64,000 nucleotides of DNA from Curtobacterium flaccumfaciens (GTDB lineage: Bacteria; Actinomycetota; Actinomycetes; Actinomycetales; Microbacteriaceae): the NCBI RefSeq assembly GCF_004361695.1, contig NZ_SNVW01000005.1, positions 124,001 through 188,000 on the forward strand. The letters run 5' to 3'. Shown piece after piece: positions 1-8,355 of the stretch. Under the pieces are notes generated by a model. It did no database searches and was not told the origin of the DNA. It worked only from the letters and a program-made list of their open reading frames with translations. The position numbers and the translations under genes are program-made. The number at the start of each line of letters is the position of its first letter. Within the stretch, counting starts at the first letter, position 1.

Positions 1-840
1 GGCGTCGAGGTACTCGAGTTCGGCGTCGGCGCGCTCGGTGAGCGGACGTGTCCTCCCCCGCCAGCCGTGCGGGCCGACCGGCTGCGCGATGAGGCCGCGG
101 CGGGGCATGCCGGACTCGGTCGCGACGTAGGCGACGAGCGGACTGGTCTCGCTCGCGGGCGCCGGGCGGAGGAACGCGATCTCGGCCGACCCGTCGGGCT
201 GGTCGGACAACAGCGCGCGGCTCTCGTCGGTGAGCCGGTCGACGACCACGACGAACTCCTGGCCGCGCTGGCCGTCCCGGAGCACCACGAGGCGCTCCTC
301 GACGGAGAGGTCGAGGATGTGGATGAGCTCACCGACGGCGAGGTCGTCGCGGTCGCCGGACACCGGGTCGACGAGGTACGAGCGTGCGGGCTGGTCGGCC
401 TCGGTGGACGGCAGGGTGATGACGACGCGGTGCCCGCTGCGGCTCCAGGGACCGAGCTCGGCGTGCTGGGAGCGCGAACCCGCGATCTGCGCGGCGTCGG
501 AGCCGTCGGGGCGGACCACCCAGACCTGCTGCTTCACACCCCCGTCGGTCGCGATCGCCACCGCCAGCCACTCGCCGTCGGACGACCACGTGACGCGGAT
601 CACCGGGTCGTCGGACAACCGGATCCTGGTCGGCTCGGGCAGCTCACCGTCGACCACGACGTCCTGCACGAAGACCTCGGGGGTGCCGTGCCGGTCGCTC
701 ACGAACGCCACCCGTCGGGCGTTCCGGGTCATGGTGGGGCCCCACGATCCCCAGGCCGCGGCGAGGCGCTCGCCCAGGCCGGCCGCCTGCGCGACGCGGG
801 CCGACGGACGGGCGCGGGTCGTGCCTCCAGGCCCGCTCAC
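1..840 (-). CDS. S9 (prolyl oligopeptidase)-family peptidase, N-terminal part, truncated by window edge
   Basis: Reading the complement from a GTG at 840 gives an uninterrupted frame of 280 codons running off the window. The visible part is a TolB/WD40-like beta-propeller: repeated segments such as VAFVSDRHGTPEVFVQD, ITWSSDGEWLAV-like and VWVVRPDGSDAAQI, each with the SxDG/xPDG blade signature. This is the usual N-terminal gate of S9 peptidases; the catalytic Ser-Asp-His domain would lie to the left of the window and cannot be seen. The GTG overlaps the stop of the upstream amidotransferase gene by 4 bp (GTGA), so it is the third gene of a translationally coupled operon. A plausible role is hydrolysis of the peptide made by the two upstream enzymes. 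It could also be a non-catalytic TolB-like propeller protein. Confidence 0.8.
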   Translation of the reverse strand, partial: MSGPGGTTRARPSARVAQAAGLGERLAAAWGSWGPTMTRNARRVAFVSDRHGTPEVFVQDVVVDGELPEPTRIRLSDDPVIRVTWSSDGEWLAVAIATDGGVKQQVWVVRPDGSDAAQIAGSRSQHAELGPWSRSGHRVVITLPSTEADQPARSYLVDPVSGDRDDLAVGELIHILDLSVEERLVVLRDGQRGQEFVVVVDRLTDESRALLSDQPDGSAEIAFLRPAPASETSPLVAYVATESGMPRRGLIAQPVGPHGWRGRTRPLTERADAELEYLDA

Positions 841-2648
841 CGCACCCCCTGGTGCTGCAGCCACATCTCGATGAGGCCGAGCTGCCAGAGCGCGTTGGCG
901 CCGATCTCGGTCCGCGTGCTGTTCGGGTCCTGGAGCATCCGCTCGACCGTACCCGGGTCGAACAGGCCGCGCTCCCGGGCCTCCGGTGCGTGCAGCGCCT
1001 GGCGGACGCGCTCGAGGTACGGGCCCTCGAGCTGCCGGATCGCCGGCACCGGGAAGTAGCCCTTCGTCCGGTCGATGACGGCGTCCGGGACGATGCCGCG
1101 GGCCGCGCGCTTCATGACCCCCTTGCCGCCGTCCGCCAGCTTCAGCGACGGCGGGATCGCGCCGGCGAACTCGACGAACTCGTGGTCGAGGAACGGCACG
1201 CGCGCCTCGAGTCCCCACGCCATCGTCATGTTGTCGACGCGCTTCACCGGGTCGTCCACGAGCATGATCGTGGTGTCGCTGCGGAGTGCGGCGTCCACGC
1301 TCGTCTCCGCGCCGGGCCGGGCGAACTCCGCGTCGACGAAGGCCGACGGGGTGTCGTCGTCGCTGCGCCAGCGCTCCCCGAGCAGCGCCTGCAGGGCGGG
1401 CCAGCGGCGGTCCATGAACACGGAGCGGTAGACCTCGGCGGCCTGGTCGCGCGGAGTGGCGGCGAGCGGCGGGTACCAGCTGTACCCACCGAGCACCTCG
1501 TCCGCACCCTGACCGGACTGCACCACCTTGACGTGCTGCGAGACCTCCTGCGAGAGCAGGTAGAACGCGACGCAGTCGTGGCTGACCATCGGTTCGCTCA
1601 TCGCCTGGATGGACCCGTCGATCCCGTCCAGCAGGCGCGACGACGGGATCCGGATGCGGTGGTGGTCGGTGCCGAAGTGGCGGGCGACCTCGTCGGAGTA
1701 CTCGAACTCGTCGCCGGACTCGCCGCCGGCCGACTCGAAGCCGATGCTGAACGTGGCGAGGTCCTGCTGGCCGGCCTCGGCGAGCAGCGCGACGACGAGG
1801 GACGAGTCGATCCCGCCGGAGAGCAGCACCCCGACCGGCACGTCGGCGACCATGCGGCGCTCGACGGCGGTGCGGAGCTTCTCGGTGAACGCCTCCTGCC
1901 AGTCCTGGTCGGACCAGCCGGCCGTGCCGGGGTCGCGCTCGAAGCGGGGCTCCCAGTACGTCTCGTCGTGGGAGCTGCCGTCGGGTTCGATCACCCGGAC
2001 CGTCGCGGGCGGGAGCTTGCCGACGCCGGACAGGATCGTCCGGGGCGCGGGGACGATGGAGTGGAAGGACATGTACGAGGCGAAGGCGACCGGGTCGATG
2101 GACGTGTCGATCCCGGCGCTGCCGGCGCCGCCCGCACCGCCGTCCCCCGCCAGGATCGCCGGCAGGGACGACGCGAAGCGGAGCCCGCCGCGGACGGGCG
2201 CGACGTACAACGGCTTGATGCCGAGCCGGTCGCGCGCCAGCACGAGCCGGCCGGTGGCGTGCTCCCAGATCGCGATCGCGAACATCCCGATGAGGTGCTG
2301 CACGAAGTCGGTGCCCCACTCGGCGTAGGCGGCGACGATGACCTCGGTGTCCGACGTCGAGTCGAACGTGTGCCCCTTGCCGTGCAGCTCGTCGCGGAGC
2401 TGGCGGTAGTTGTAGACCATGCCGTTGTAGGCGATGGTGAGCCCGACGCGCGCCACCACCATCGGCTGCGCGCCCGCGGTCGACAGGTCGACGATCGACA
2501 GGCGGCGGTGCCCGAGCGCGACCGGTCCGCGCGCCCAGAGTCCGTCGCCGTCGGGACCGCGGTGCACCAGGCACCCGGTCATCCGGGCCACCGCCCCGAC
2601 GTCCGGCGCCGTCCCGTCGAACCGGATCTCGCCCGCGAGTCCACACAT
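837..2648 (-). CDS. Asparagine-synthase-type glutamine amidotransferase (N-acetylglutaminylglutamine amidotransferase-like)
   Basis: This 603-residue protein begins MCGLAGEIRFDG, so Cys2 is the N-terminal nucleophile of a class II glutaminase domain (about residues 2-220). The synthetase half has the PP-loop motif LLSGGIDSS near residue 275, which binds ATP and adenylates a carboxylate that is then amidated with glutamine-derived ammonia. The N-terminus GEIRFDG and the C-terminal segment TKGYFPVPAIRQLEGPYL resemble the amidotransferase of the NAGGN osmoprotectant system more than a general AsnB (from memory, not aligned). Its ATG shares one base with the stop of the upstream ligase gene (TGATG), and its stop overlaps the downstream peptidase start. 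Context therefore favours amidation of a small peptide over free asparagine synthesis. A Gly/Ala/Ser-rich insert lies around residues 170-180. Confidence 0.88.
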   Translation of the reverse strand: MCGLAGEIRFDGTAPDVGAVARMTGCLVHRGPDGDGLWARGPVALGHRRLSIVDLSTAGAQPMVVARVGLTIAYNGMVYNYRQLRDELHGKGHTFDSTSDTEVIVAAYAEWGTDFVQHLIGMFAIAIWEHATGRLVLARDRLGIKPLYVAPVRGGLRFASSLPAILAGDGGAGGAGSAGIDTSIDPVAFASYMSFHSIVPAPRTILSGVGKLPPATVRVIEPDGSSHDETYWEPRFERDPGTAGWSDQDWQEAFTEKLRTAVERRMVADVPVGVLLSGGIDSSLVVALLAEAGQQDLATFSIGFESAGGESGDEFEYSDEVARHFGTDHHRIRIPSSRLLDGIDGSIQAMSEPMVSHDCVAFYLLSQEVSQHVKVVQSGQGADEVLGGYSWYPPLAATPRDQAAEVYRSVFMDRRWPALQALLGERWRSDDDTPSAFVDAEFARPGAETSVDAALRSDTTIMLVDDPVKRVDNMTMAWGLEARVPFLDHEFVEFAGAIPPSLKLADGGKGVMKRAARGIVPDAVIDRTKGYFPVPAIRQLEGPYLERVRQALHAPEARERGLFDPGTVERMLQDPNSTRTEIGANALWQLGLIEMWLQHQGVR

Positions 2649-5272
2649 CAGCTGTCTCCCTCGGTGGTGCCGGTACCGGTGCCGGTGCCTGTGCCTGGAC
2701 CCGTGCCTGTCCCGGCGCCTGCGCCGGTGCCGGGCTCGGGGCCGACGATCCAGGTGTCCTTCGCGCCGCCGCCCCGCGACGAGTTGACGACCATGCTGCC
2801 CTCCGGCGCGACGCGCGTGAGCGCGACGTCGGCGAGGTGCGTGTCGTCCGGACCGGTCCCGGTGACGTACACGAAGGCGCGGAGGTCGACGTGCCGCGGG
2901 TCGAGCCCGGCGGGGCCGATCGTGGGGTGCGACGAGAGCTGCACGACCTCTTGTCCGACCCAGCCGGCCGGGTTCGCGGCGATCTCCCGGCGGCGTTCGG
3001 CGACCTCGGGGGCGCTGGCGCTCGGGCCGATCAGGACGTCCCGCCCGCCCTCGCCGTCCACCGGCTTCGTGACGAGTTCGCCGACGCGGTCGAGCACGGA
3101 GAGCCGTTCGCCCTCGATGCTCGTCCGGTACGTCGGCACCGACTCGAGCAGCGGCTTCTCGTCGAGGTAGTACCAGATGAGGTCGGGCACGTTGACGTAC
3201 ATCGCCTTGTCGTCGACGAGCGCGTTGCCGGGAGCGTTCGCCAGGTACACGGTGCCGGCCTCGGCCGCGTCGAGGATGCGGGCGCCGAGGTCCGGCGTGG
3301 TCTCGTTCGACAGGGCGCTGGCGTCGCGGTCGACGCGCAGGTAGAGCGCATCGAGGACGTCACCGGTCGCGGCCTCGACCACGCGTCCGTCGCGGACGTC
3401 CAGGTCGGACTCGGACAGGAGGCGCATCCCGGCCCCGTCGGACAGCCGCCGGTGCTCGTACCACGCGCCTGCGGCGGGGCCGTCCGACACCAGTGCCAGG
3501 ATCGGGTCCGGGTTGCCGGTGACCGCGGTCGCGTCGGTGCGGAGGGTCTCCCGCAGGCGGTCGAGGACGGTGTGCGGATCGCGGAGCCGGGCCGGACGCG
3601 GGGCGTCCGGAACCACCTCGTCCATCATCTCGCGGAGGGCCAGGCCGTACGCGACGCCGGAGGGCGAGCGGACGTTGTCCTCGAGCACGCGCCATCCACC
3701 GAACTCGTTGCGGACCAGGTCGAACCCCATCACCGGCGCACGGACCGCGGTCTCGGGCAGCCGCGCTGCGTCCGGGTCCCAGCCGTTCGCGCCGACGAAG
3801 TCGTCCGCGTCCATGGCGCCGTCGGCGACGATCCGCCGCTGGCCGTACGCGTCGCGGAGGAACAGCTCGATCGCGCGGGCGCGCTGGGCGAGCCCGGCCT
3901 CGAGCTGCGCCCACTCGTACGCGCTCACGGTGCGCGGGACGAGGTCGCAGCCGAAGACCTGCACGCCGCCGTCGACCACGAAGCCGACCTCGTGCTCGCG
4001 CGTCCAGACGTCGCGCACCGCGCAGCGGTCGATCGTGGCCTCGGCGTCCCAGCCGCGGAAGAACGTCGCGAGCTCCCGGAAGGCCGGGCGGGGACGGGCT
4101 CCGGGACCGACCGCCTCGTCGCCCGCGCGGACCCGGTAGGCGGGGATCGCGACGATCGGGTGCTCGTCCCGCCCGGAGGGGGTGCCGGCGGTGTCCTCGA
4201 CGACCTGGGCCACGACGTCGTCGAGGTCCCCGCGCTCGGCGTAGGCGGTGCGCTGCCGGTCGGTGGAGTTGCCGCGCGCGAGGGTGTCCTCGAGCAACGC
4301 GCTCACCGTGCCCCAGTCGCCGAGTTCCTCGAGCTCCGGGCGGAGCCGCGACACCAGCTGGCGGACGGCGATCTCGGCCGGGAGGCGTTCGGGGTGCTGC
4401 CCCAGCCCGAGCAGTTCGCCGCTCAGTCCGCTGCGGGCTGCCTGCCACATCGCCGCACGGTGCAGGGGCTCGCTGCGCGGGTGCCACTCCGTGCCGGCCT
4501 CGACCGCGACCTCGGCCTTCCGGACGGCCGCGCGGAACAGTCCGGCGATCAGGACGGCATCGTCGACCACGGGGGTGGCGTCGCAGACCCGGAGTTCGAG
4601 GGTGGGCGCGTGCGAGGACGGCCGCACGTCGAAGTACGCCATCTTCTTGTCCGCGATCACGCCGGAGGCGATGAGGTCGTCGAGCACCTTGTCGTACTCG
4701 GCGGCGCTCTCGACCCGACCGAAGCTGCCGGCGGACGGCCAGCGCTGCCAGATGATGCTCCGGAACGAGGCGTACCCGGTGTCCTGCCCGTTCCAGAACG
4801 GACTCGAGGCGCTGAGCGCGAGCAGGACCGGCAGCACCGGGGCGACCCGCTGGGCGATCTGCACCGCCAGGTCACGGTCGCTCACGCCGACGTGCACCTG
4901 CAGGCCGCAGATGAGCTGTTCGTCGACGAGCATCCGGTACTGCTCCTGCATCCGCCCGTAGCGGCCGCCGGAGGTCAGCTCGAAGTCGGCGTACTCGGAC
5001 CGGGGCGCGGTGCCGACGGCCGCGATCGTGACGCCGGCCGGGGCGATCGCCGCGCTCAGCTCGCTGCGGAGGTCCACGATCACCCGGCGGAGGTCGTCGA
5101 GCGTCCGCACGACCGGGGTGTTCGTCTCGATGGTCGTGCGCTGGAGCTCGGCGCCGAACCGGTGGGCGGGCAGTCTGGGGAGGAGGCGCGGGGCCTTCGC
5201 GGACAGTCGGCCGGACTCGAGGTCGATGAGGTGCAGCTCTTCCTCGGCGCCCAGCGTCAACTCTGCACTCAT
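2648..5272 (-). CDS. Carboxylate-amine ligase (GCS2/YbdK) fused to circularly permuted ATP-grasp domain
   Basis: The 874-residue protein starts MSAELTLGAEEELHLID. The EEELHLID box and the first 370 or so residues match the glutamate-cysteine ligase type 2 (YbdK) fold, which joins an amine to a gamma-carboxylate with ATP. Residues about 400-845 form a second ligase, a circularly permuted type 2 ATP-grasp: EDNVRSPSGVAYG near 527, KPVDGEGGRDVLIGP near 735, then a DLRAFVYVTG strand. Fusions of this kind are known in actinobacteria as predicted peptide ligases; no substrate is established. The last 30 residues are a Gly/Thr/Pro low-complexity tail encoded by a GC-rich hexamer-like repeat. The start at 5272 was chosen because the conserved block begins there; upstream codons are unlike protein. 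It is the first gene of a three-gene operon. Confidence 0.9.
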   Translation of the reverse strand: MSAELTLGAEEELHLIDLESGRLSAKAPRLLPRLPAHRFGAELQRTTIETNTPVVRTLDDLRRVIVDLRSELSAAIAPAGVTIAAVGTAPRSEYADFELTSGGRYGRMQEQYRMLVDEQLICGLQVHVGVSDRDLAVQIAQRVAPVLPVLLALSASSPFWNGQDTGYASFRSIIWQRWPSAGSFGRVESAAEYDKVLDDLIASGVIADKKMAYFDVRPSSHAPTLELRVCDATPVVDDAVLIAGLFRAAVRKAEVAVEAGTEWHPRSEPLHRAAMWQAARSGLSGELLGLGQHPERLPAEIAVRQLVSRLRPELEELGDWGTVSALLEDTLARGNSTDRQRTAYAERGDLDDVVAQVVEDTAGTPSGRDEHPIVAIPAYRVRAGDEAVGPGARPRPAFRELATFFRGWDAEATIDRCAVRDVWTREHEVGFVVDGGVQVFGCDLVPRTVSAYEWAQLEAGLAQRARAIELFLRDAYGQRRIVADGAMDADDFVGANGWDPDAARLPETAVRAPVMGFDLVRNEFGGWRVLEDNVRSPSGVAYGLALREMMDEVVPDAPRPARLRDPHTVLDRLRETLRTDATAVTGNPDPILALVSDGPAAGAWYEHRRLSDGAGMRLLSESDLDVRDGRVVEAATGDVLDALYLRVDRDASALSNETTPDLGARILDAAEAGTVYLANAPGNALVDDKAMYVNVPDLIWYYLDEKPLLESVPTYRTSIEGERLSVLDRVGELVTKPVDGEGGRDVLIGPSASAPEVAERRREIAANPAGWVGQEVVQLSSHPTIGPAGLDPRHVDLRAFVYVTGTGPDDTHLADVALTRVAPEGSMVVNSSRGGGAKDTWIVGPEPGTGAGAGTGTGPGTGTGTGTGTTEGDS

Positions 5273-5285
5273 GTAACGGAACCTA
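5273..5285 (-). promoter_or_regulatory. Candidate leaderless -10 element of the ligase operon
   Basis: On the complement, TAGGTT (5285-5280) is followed by 7 nt and then the ATG at 5272. A -10 hexamer this close to the start implies a transcript with little or no 5' leader. No convincing -35 box or Shine-Dalgarno sequence is present. Confidence 0.4.
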
Positions 5286-5404
5286 CTGCCGGCACCCACG
5301 CGTCCGCCCGCCTCGGCCGAGATCGTCGCATGCTCGAAACAATCCCCGGACGCGGGGTACAGGCGTGCTGAGAGCGGGCGCGGACGGCAACGTAGGAACG
5401 AAGG

Positions 5405-6754
5405 ATGCCGACCACCGTGTTCTGCCTCCACGCCCTCGGGTCGAGTTCCGAGGAGTTCGTGGGGCTGCGCACCCGGCTCGCCGGCACCCTCGACCTGGCC
5501 GGCATCGACCTGCCCGGTTTCGGCCGGTCGTCGGCCGCGACCGGCACGACCGTCGAGGAGATGACCCAGCTCGTCGAGCGCGCCATCGGCCGGAGCGGCG
5601 CGACCGAGTGGGCGCTGATCGGACACTCGATGGGCGGCAAGGTCGCGTCGATCGTCGCCGCGCGGACCATCGACGGCTCGAACGGCCTGTTCGGGCTCCG
5701 GGCCGTCGTCTTGCTCGCCGCCTCACCGCTGTCGCCCGAACCGATGGACGACGAACGACGGTCGACGATGCTCGGCTGGGCGGCGGACGGCGAGATCGGG
5801 CCGGACGAGGCCGAGGCGTTCGTCGACGCCAACACCGCGTCGCGCCTGCCGCCCGAACCGCACACCCAGGCCGTCCACGACGTGCAGCGTGCCGCGCCGG
5901 AGGCCTGGACGGACTGGCTCGTCCGCGGCAGCCGCGAGGACTGGTCCACCACGTACCCGCCGAACCCGGTGCCGGCCCTGGTGCTCGCCGGCGCCGAGGA
6001 CGGAGACCTCGGGCCGGACGCCCAGCGCGCACTGAACCTGCCGCACTGGCCTGCCGGTGAGTTCGCCACGGTCCCCGGGGCGGCGCACCTGCTGCCGTGG
6101 GAACAGCCGGACCGGGTCGCCGACCGCATCCGCGACTTCTGGCGCCGCCGCATCGACCACGGCCCGGTCGTGCCGGAGGACACCGCGCGGCTGATCGCAT
6201 CGCCCCGGGTGAGCGCCCGGACCCGCGGGATCCTCGCCGTGCGGGCGCTGCCGGACGCTCCGGATCGAGCACCCCGTGCACTGAACCACGAGCAGCTCGA
6301 CACCCTGCGCGCCGTCGCCCGGGTCGTCGTGCCGCAGCCCGGCGAACGGCCCCTCGACCTCGCGCTCCGCGTCGACGACCAGCTCGCCGACGGCCTCGGC
6401 GACGGATGGCGACCGGACGGACTGCCCGCCGACGTCGACGCGTACCGAGCAGCACTCGACGTGCTGATGGCCGAAACCGCGCACGGCGACGACCACCTCG
6501 CTGCGGTGCTCGCGGCCGTGGACGCCGGCGAGTACACGCCCGCGTCGGGACCGCTCGACGCCGCACAGCTGCAGGCGTGGGCCGAGGACGCCGGCGTGGA
6601 CCTCGCGAAGCAGTGGGTCGCGCACCCGGCGACGATGGCCGAGATCGACTACGACGGCTTCGCCAACGGCGGCGACGGCCTGCGGAAACAGGGCTTCCAG
6701 CTCCTCGGAGCCGGACAGCGTGAAGCATGGGAACCGGCAGGAGCCGAACGATGA
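5405..6754 (+). CDS. Alpha/beta-hydrolase fused to gluconate-2-dehydrogenase subunit 3-like domain
   Basis: This is a 449-residue two-part protein. Residues 1 to about 265 are an alpha/beta-hydrolase: early HALGSSSEEF oxyanion region, nucleophile elbow GHSMGG near residue 78, and a late histidine in PGAAHLLPWEQPD. Residues about 285-449 (LNHEQLDTLRAVARVVVP to the WV..PATMAEIDYDGF segment) resemble the small subunit 3 of membrane gluconate-type dehydrogenases, which normally pairs with a GMC flavoprotein. The next gene is exactly such a GMC oxidoreductase and overlaps by 4 bp (ATGA), supporting a complex of the two products. The fusion could couple ester or lactone cleavage to oxidation of the freed alcohol or sugar (inference). 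There is no signal peptide at the N-terminus. Confidence 0.8.
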   Translation: MPTTVFCLHALGSSSEEFVGLRTRLAGTLDLAGIDLPGFGRSSAATGTTVEEMTQLVERAIGRSGATEWALIGHSMGGKVASIVAARTIDGSNGLFGLRAVVLLAASPLSPEPMDDERRSTMLGWAADGEIGPDEAEAFVDANTASRLPPEPHTQAVHDVQRAAPEAWTDWLVRGSREDWSTTYPPNPVPALVLAGAEDGDLGPDAQRALNLPHWPAGEFATVPGAAHLLPWEQPDRVADRIRDFWRRRIDHGPVVPEDTARLIASPRVSARTRGILAVRALPDAPDRAPRALNHEQLDTLRAVARVVVPQPGERPLDLALRVDDQLADGLGDGWRPDGLPADVDAYRAALDVLMAETAHGDDHLAAVLAAVDAGEYTPASGPLDAAQLQAWAEDAGVDLAKQWVAHPATMAEIDYDGFANGGDGLRKQGFQLLGAGQREAWEPAGAER

Positions 6755-8337
6755 ACCTCTCCGGACAGCGCCACCACGACGAGGACGACGTCGTCGACGT
6801 GGTCGTCGTCGGCACCGGAGCGGGCGGCGCCCCGCTGCTCGCGACCCTGGCGCGCCGCGGCCTGCGGGTCGTCGCGCTCGAGGCCGGACCGAACACCGAA
6901 CCGGGCGACCACACCCCCGACGAGGTCGAAGCACCAGGCGACATCAACTGGATGGACGAGCGCATCAGCGGCGGAAGCACCCCGACCGCGTTCGGGCCGA
7001 ACAACAGCGGGACCGGGGTCGGCGGTTCGACGCTGCACTGGGGAGCCTTCACGCCCCGGCCGAACCGGCACGACATCCACCTGCGAACGGACTCGGGCGA
7101 GGGCCACGACTGGCCGATCGACCACGACGAGCTCACCGGGTGGATCGAGCGGGTCGAGCACGACGTCGGTGTCGCCGGACCCGCGCACTACCCGTGGGAC
7201 CCGGCCCGGCGCTACCGGATGGGACCGCCCCCGCGGAACGCCTCCTCCGACATGATGATCCGGGGCGCCGCCGCGGTCGGGATCACGGCGACCGACGCAC
7301 CCGTGGGACTCACCACCGAGGACCGGCTGCAGGAGCACCACGGCCTGCGGCAGGCGTGCGTGTCGTGCGGGTCCTGCCACCAGGGGTGCCGCAACGGCGC
7401 GAAGGTGTCGATGGACACCACCTACCTGCCCGCCGCCGTCGCGTTCGGCGCCGAGATCCGGGCCGAGGCGTTCGTGCACGGCATCGAGCTGGACGCACGT
7501 GGCGAGGTCGAGGCCGTCGTCTACCGGCAGGGCGGCCGGGACCACCGGCAGCGCACCCGTGCGCTCGTGCTGGCGGCCGGCGGCATCGAGACCCCGCGAC
7601 TCCTGCTGCACACCGGTCTGGCGAACAGCAGCGGCCAGGTCGGCCGGAACTTCACGGCGCACGGGGCGACGCAGGTGTGGGCGACGTTCGACGAGTCGAT
7701 GCGCTCCTACCGCGGGTACCCGTCGTCGATCATCACCGAGGACTTCGTCCGACCGTCCGACGCCGACTTCGCTGGCGGGTACCTCATCCAGAGCCTCGGC
7801 GTGCAGCCGCTGACCCTCGCCACGTCGCTCGTCCGCGGCGGTGGACTCCGCGGTGCCGCCCTGGTCCGGGCCATGCGCGACTACCCGAGGATGGCGGGCG
7901 TCGGCATCAACGCCGAGTGCCTGCCGTACGACGACAACCGCCTGGTCCTGGCGGACGAGGTCGACGCGAACGGGGTCCCGAAGGCCCGGGTCACGTTCTC
8001 CCCCGGCGCGAACGAAGCCGCCATCACGCGGCACGCCGTCCGCACGATGACCGCGATCGTCGAGGCCGCCGGCGGGCGCGACGTCCGGGTGCTCGACCGG
8101 ACGGCGCACACCGTGGGCACCGCCCGGATGGGCACCGACGCGGCGAGCTCGGTCGTGGACGCGGCCGGCCGGTCGTGGGACGTGCCGAACCTCTGGGTCG
8201 TGGACAACTCGGTGTTCCCGAGCTCCCTCATCGCGAACCCGGCGCTGACGATCATGGCGCTGTCGCTCCGGACCGCCGACCGCCTGCTGCGCGACGACGC
8301 CCGCGCCGACCGCGAGGCCGCCCTGGCCACCGCCTGA
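6751..8337 (+). CDS. GMC-family FAD oxidoreductase
   Basis: The 528-residue flavoprotein begins MNLSGQRHHDEDDVVDVVVVG. The dinucleotide fold (VVVGTGAGGAPLLATLARRG, then ALEAGP) lies at residues about 17-50. A cysteine-rich stretch CVSCGSCHQGC near residue 203-213 is typical of the long-chain-alcohol-oxidase/gluconate-dehydrogenase branch of GMC enzymes. The C-terminal GMC domain includes RTAHTVGTARMG and NPALTIMALSLRTADRLL. The ATG at 6751 was preferred to one 24 bp upstream because it has AGGAG at good spacing and forms an ATGA overlap with the preceding fused hydrolase. The enzyme probably oxidises an alcohol or sugar with electrons passing to a quinone or cytochrome rather than O2. The substrate is unknown. 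Confidence 0.85.
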   Translation: MNLSGQRHHDEDDVVDVVVVGTGAGGAPLLATLARRGLRVVALEAGPNTEPGDHTPDEVEAPGDINWMDERISGGSTPTAFGPNNSGTGVGGSTLHWGAFTPRPNRHDIHLRTDSGEGHDWPIDHDELTGWIERVEHDVGVAGPAHYPWDPARRYRMGPPPRNASSDMMIRGAAAVGITATDAPVGLTTEDRLQEHHGLRQACVSCGSCHQGCRNGAKVSMDTTYLPAAVAFGAEIRAEAFVHGIELDARGEVEAVVYRQGGRDHRQRTRALVLAAGGIETPRLLLHTGLANSSGQVGRNFTAHGATQVWATFDESMRSYRGYPSSIITEDFVRPSDADFAGGYLIQSLGVQPLTLATSLVRGGGLRGAALVRAMRDYPRMAGVGINAECLPYDDNRLVLADEVDANGVPKARVTFSPGANEAAITRHAVRTMTAIVEAAGGRDVRVLDRTAHTVGTARMGTDAASSVVDAAGRSWDVPNLWVVDNSVFPSSLIANPALTIMALSLRTADRLLRDDARADREAALATA

Positions 8338-8355
8338 CCGCCTGCCCGACTGCCC

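Noticed and set aside
837-2648. Reading the amidotransferase as an ordinary asparagine synthetase
   Set aside because: Fold alone allows it, but operon coupling to a peptide-ligase fusion and the NAGGN-like termini favour a dedicated role; kept as an alternative only.
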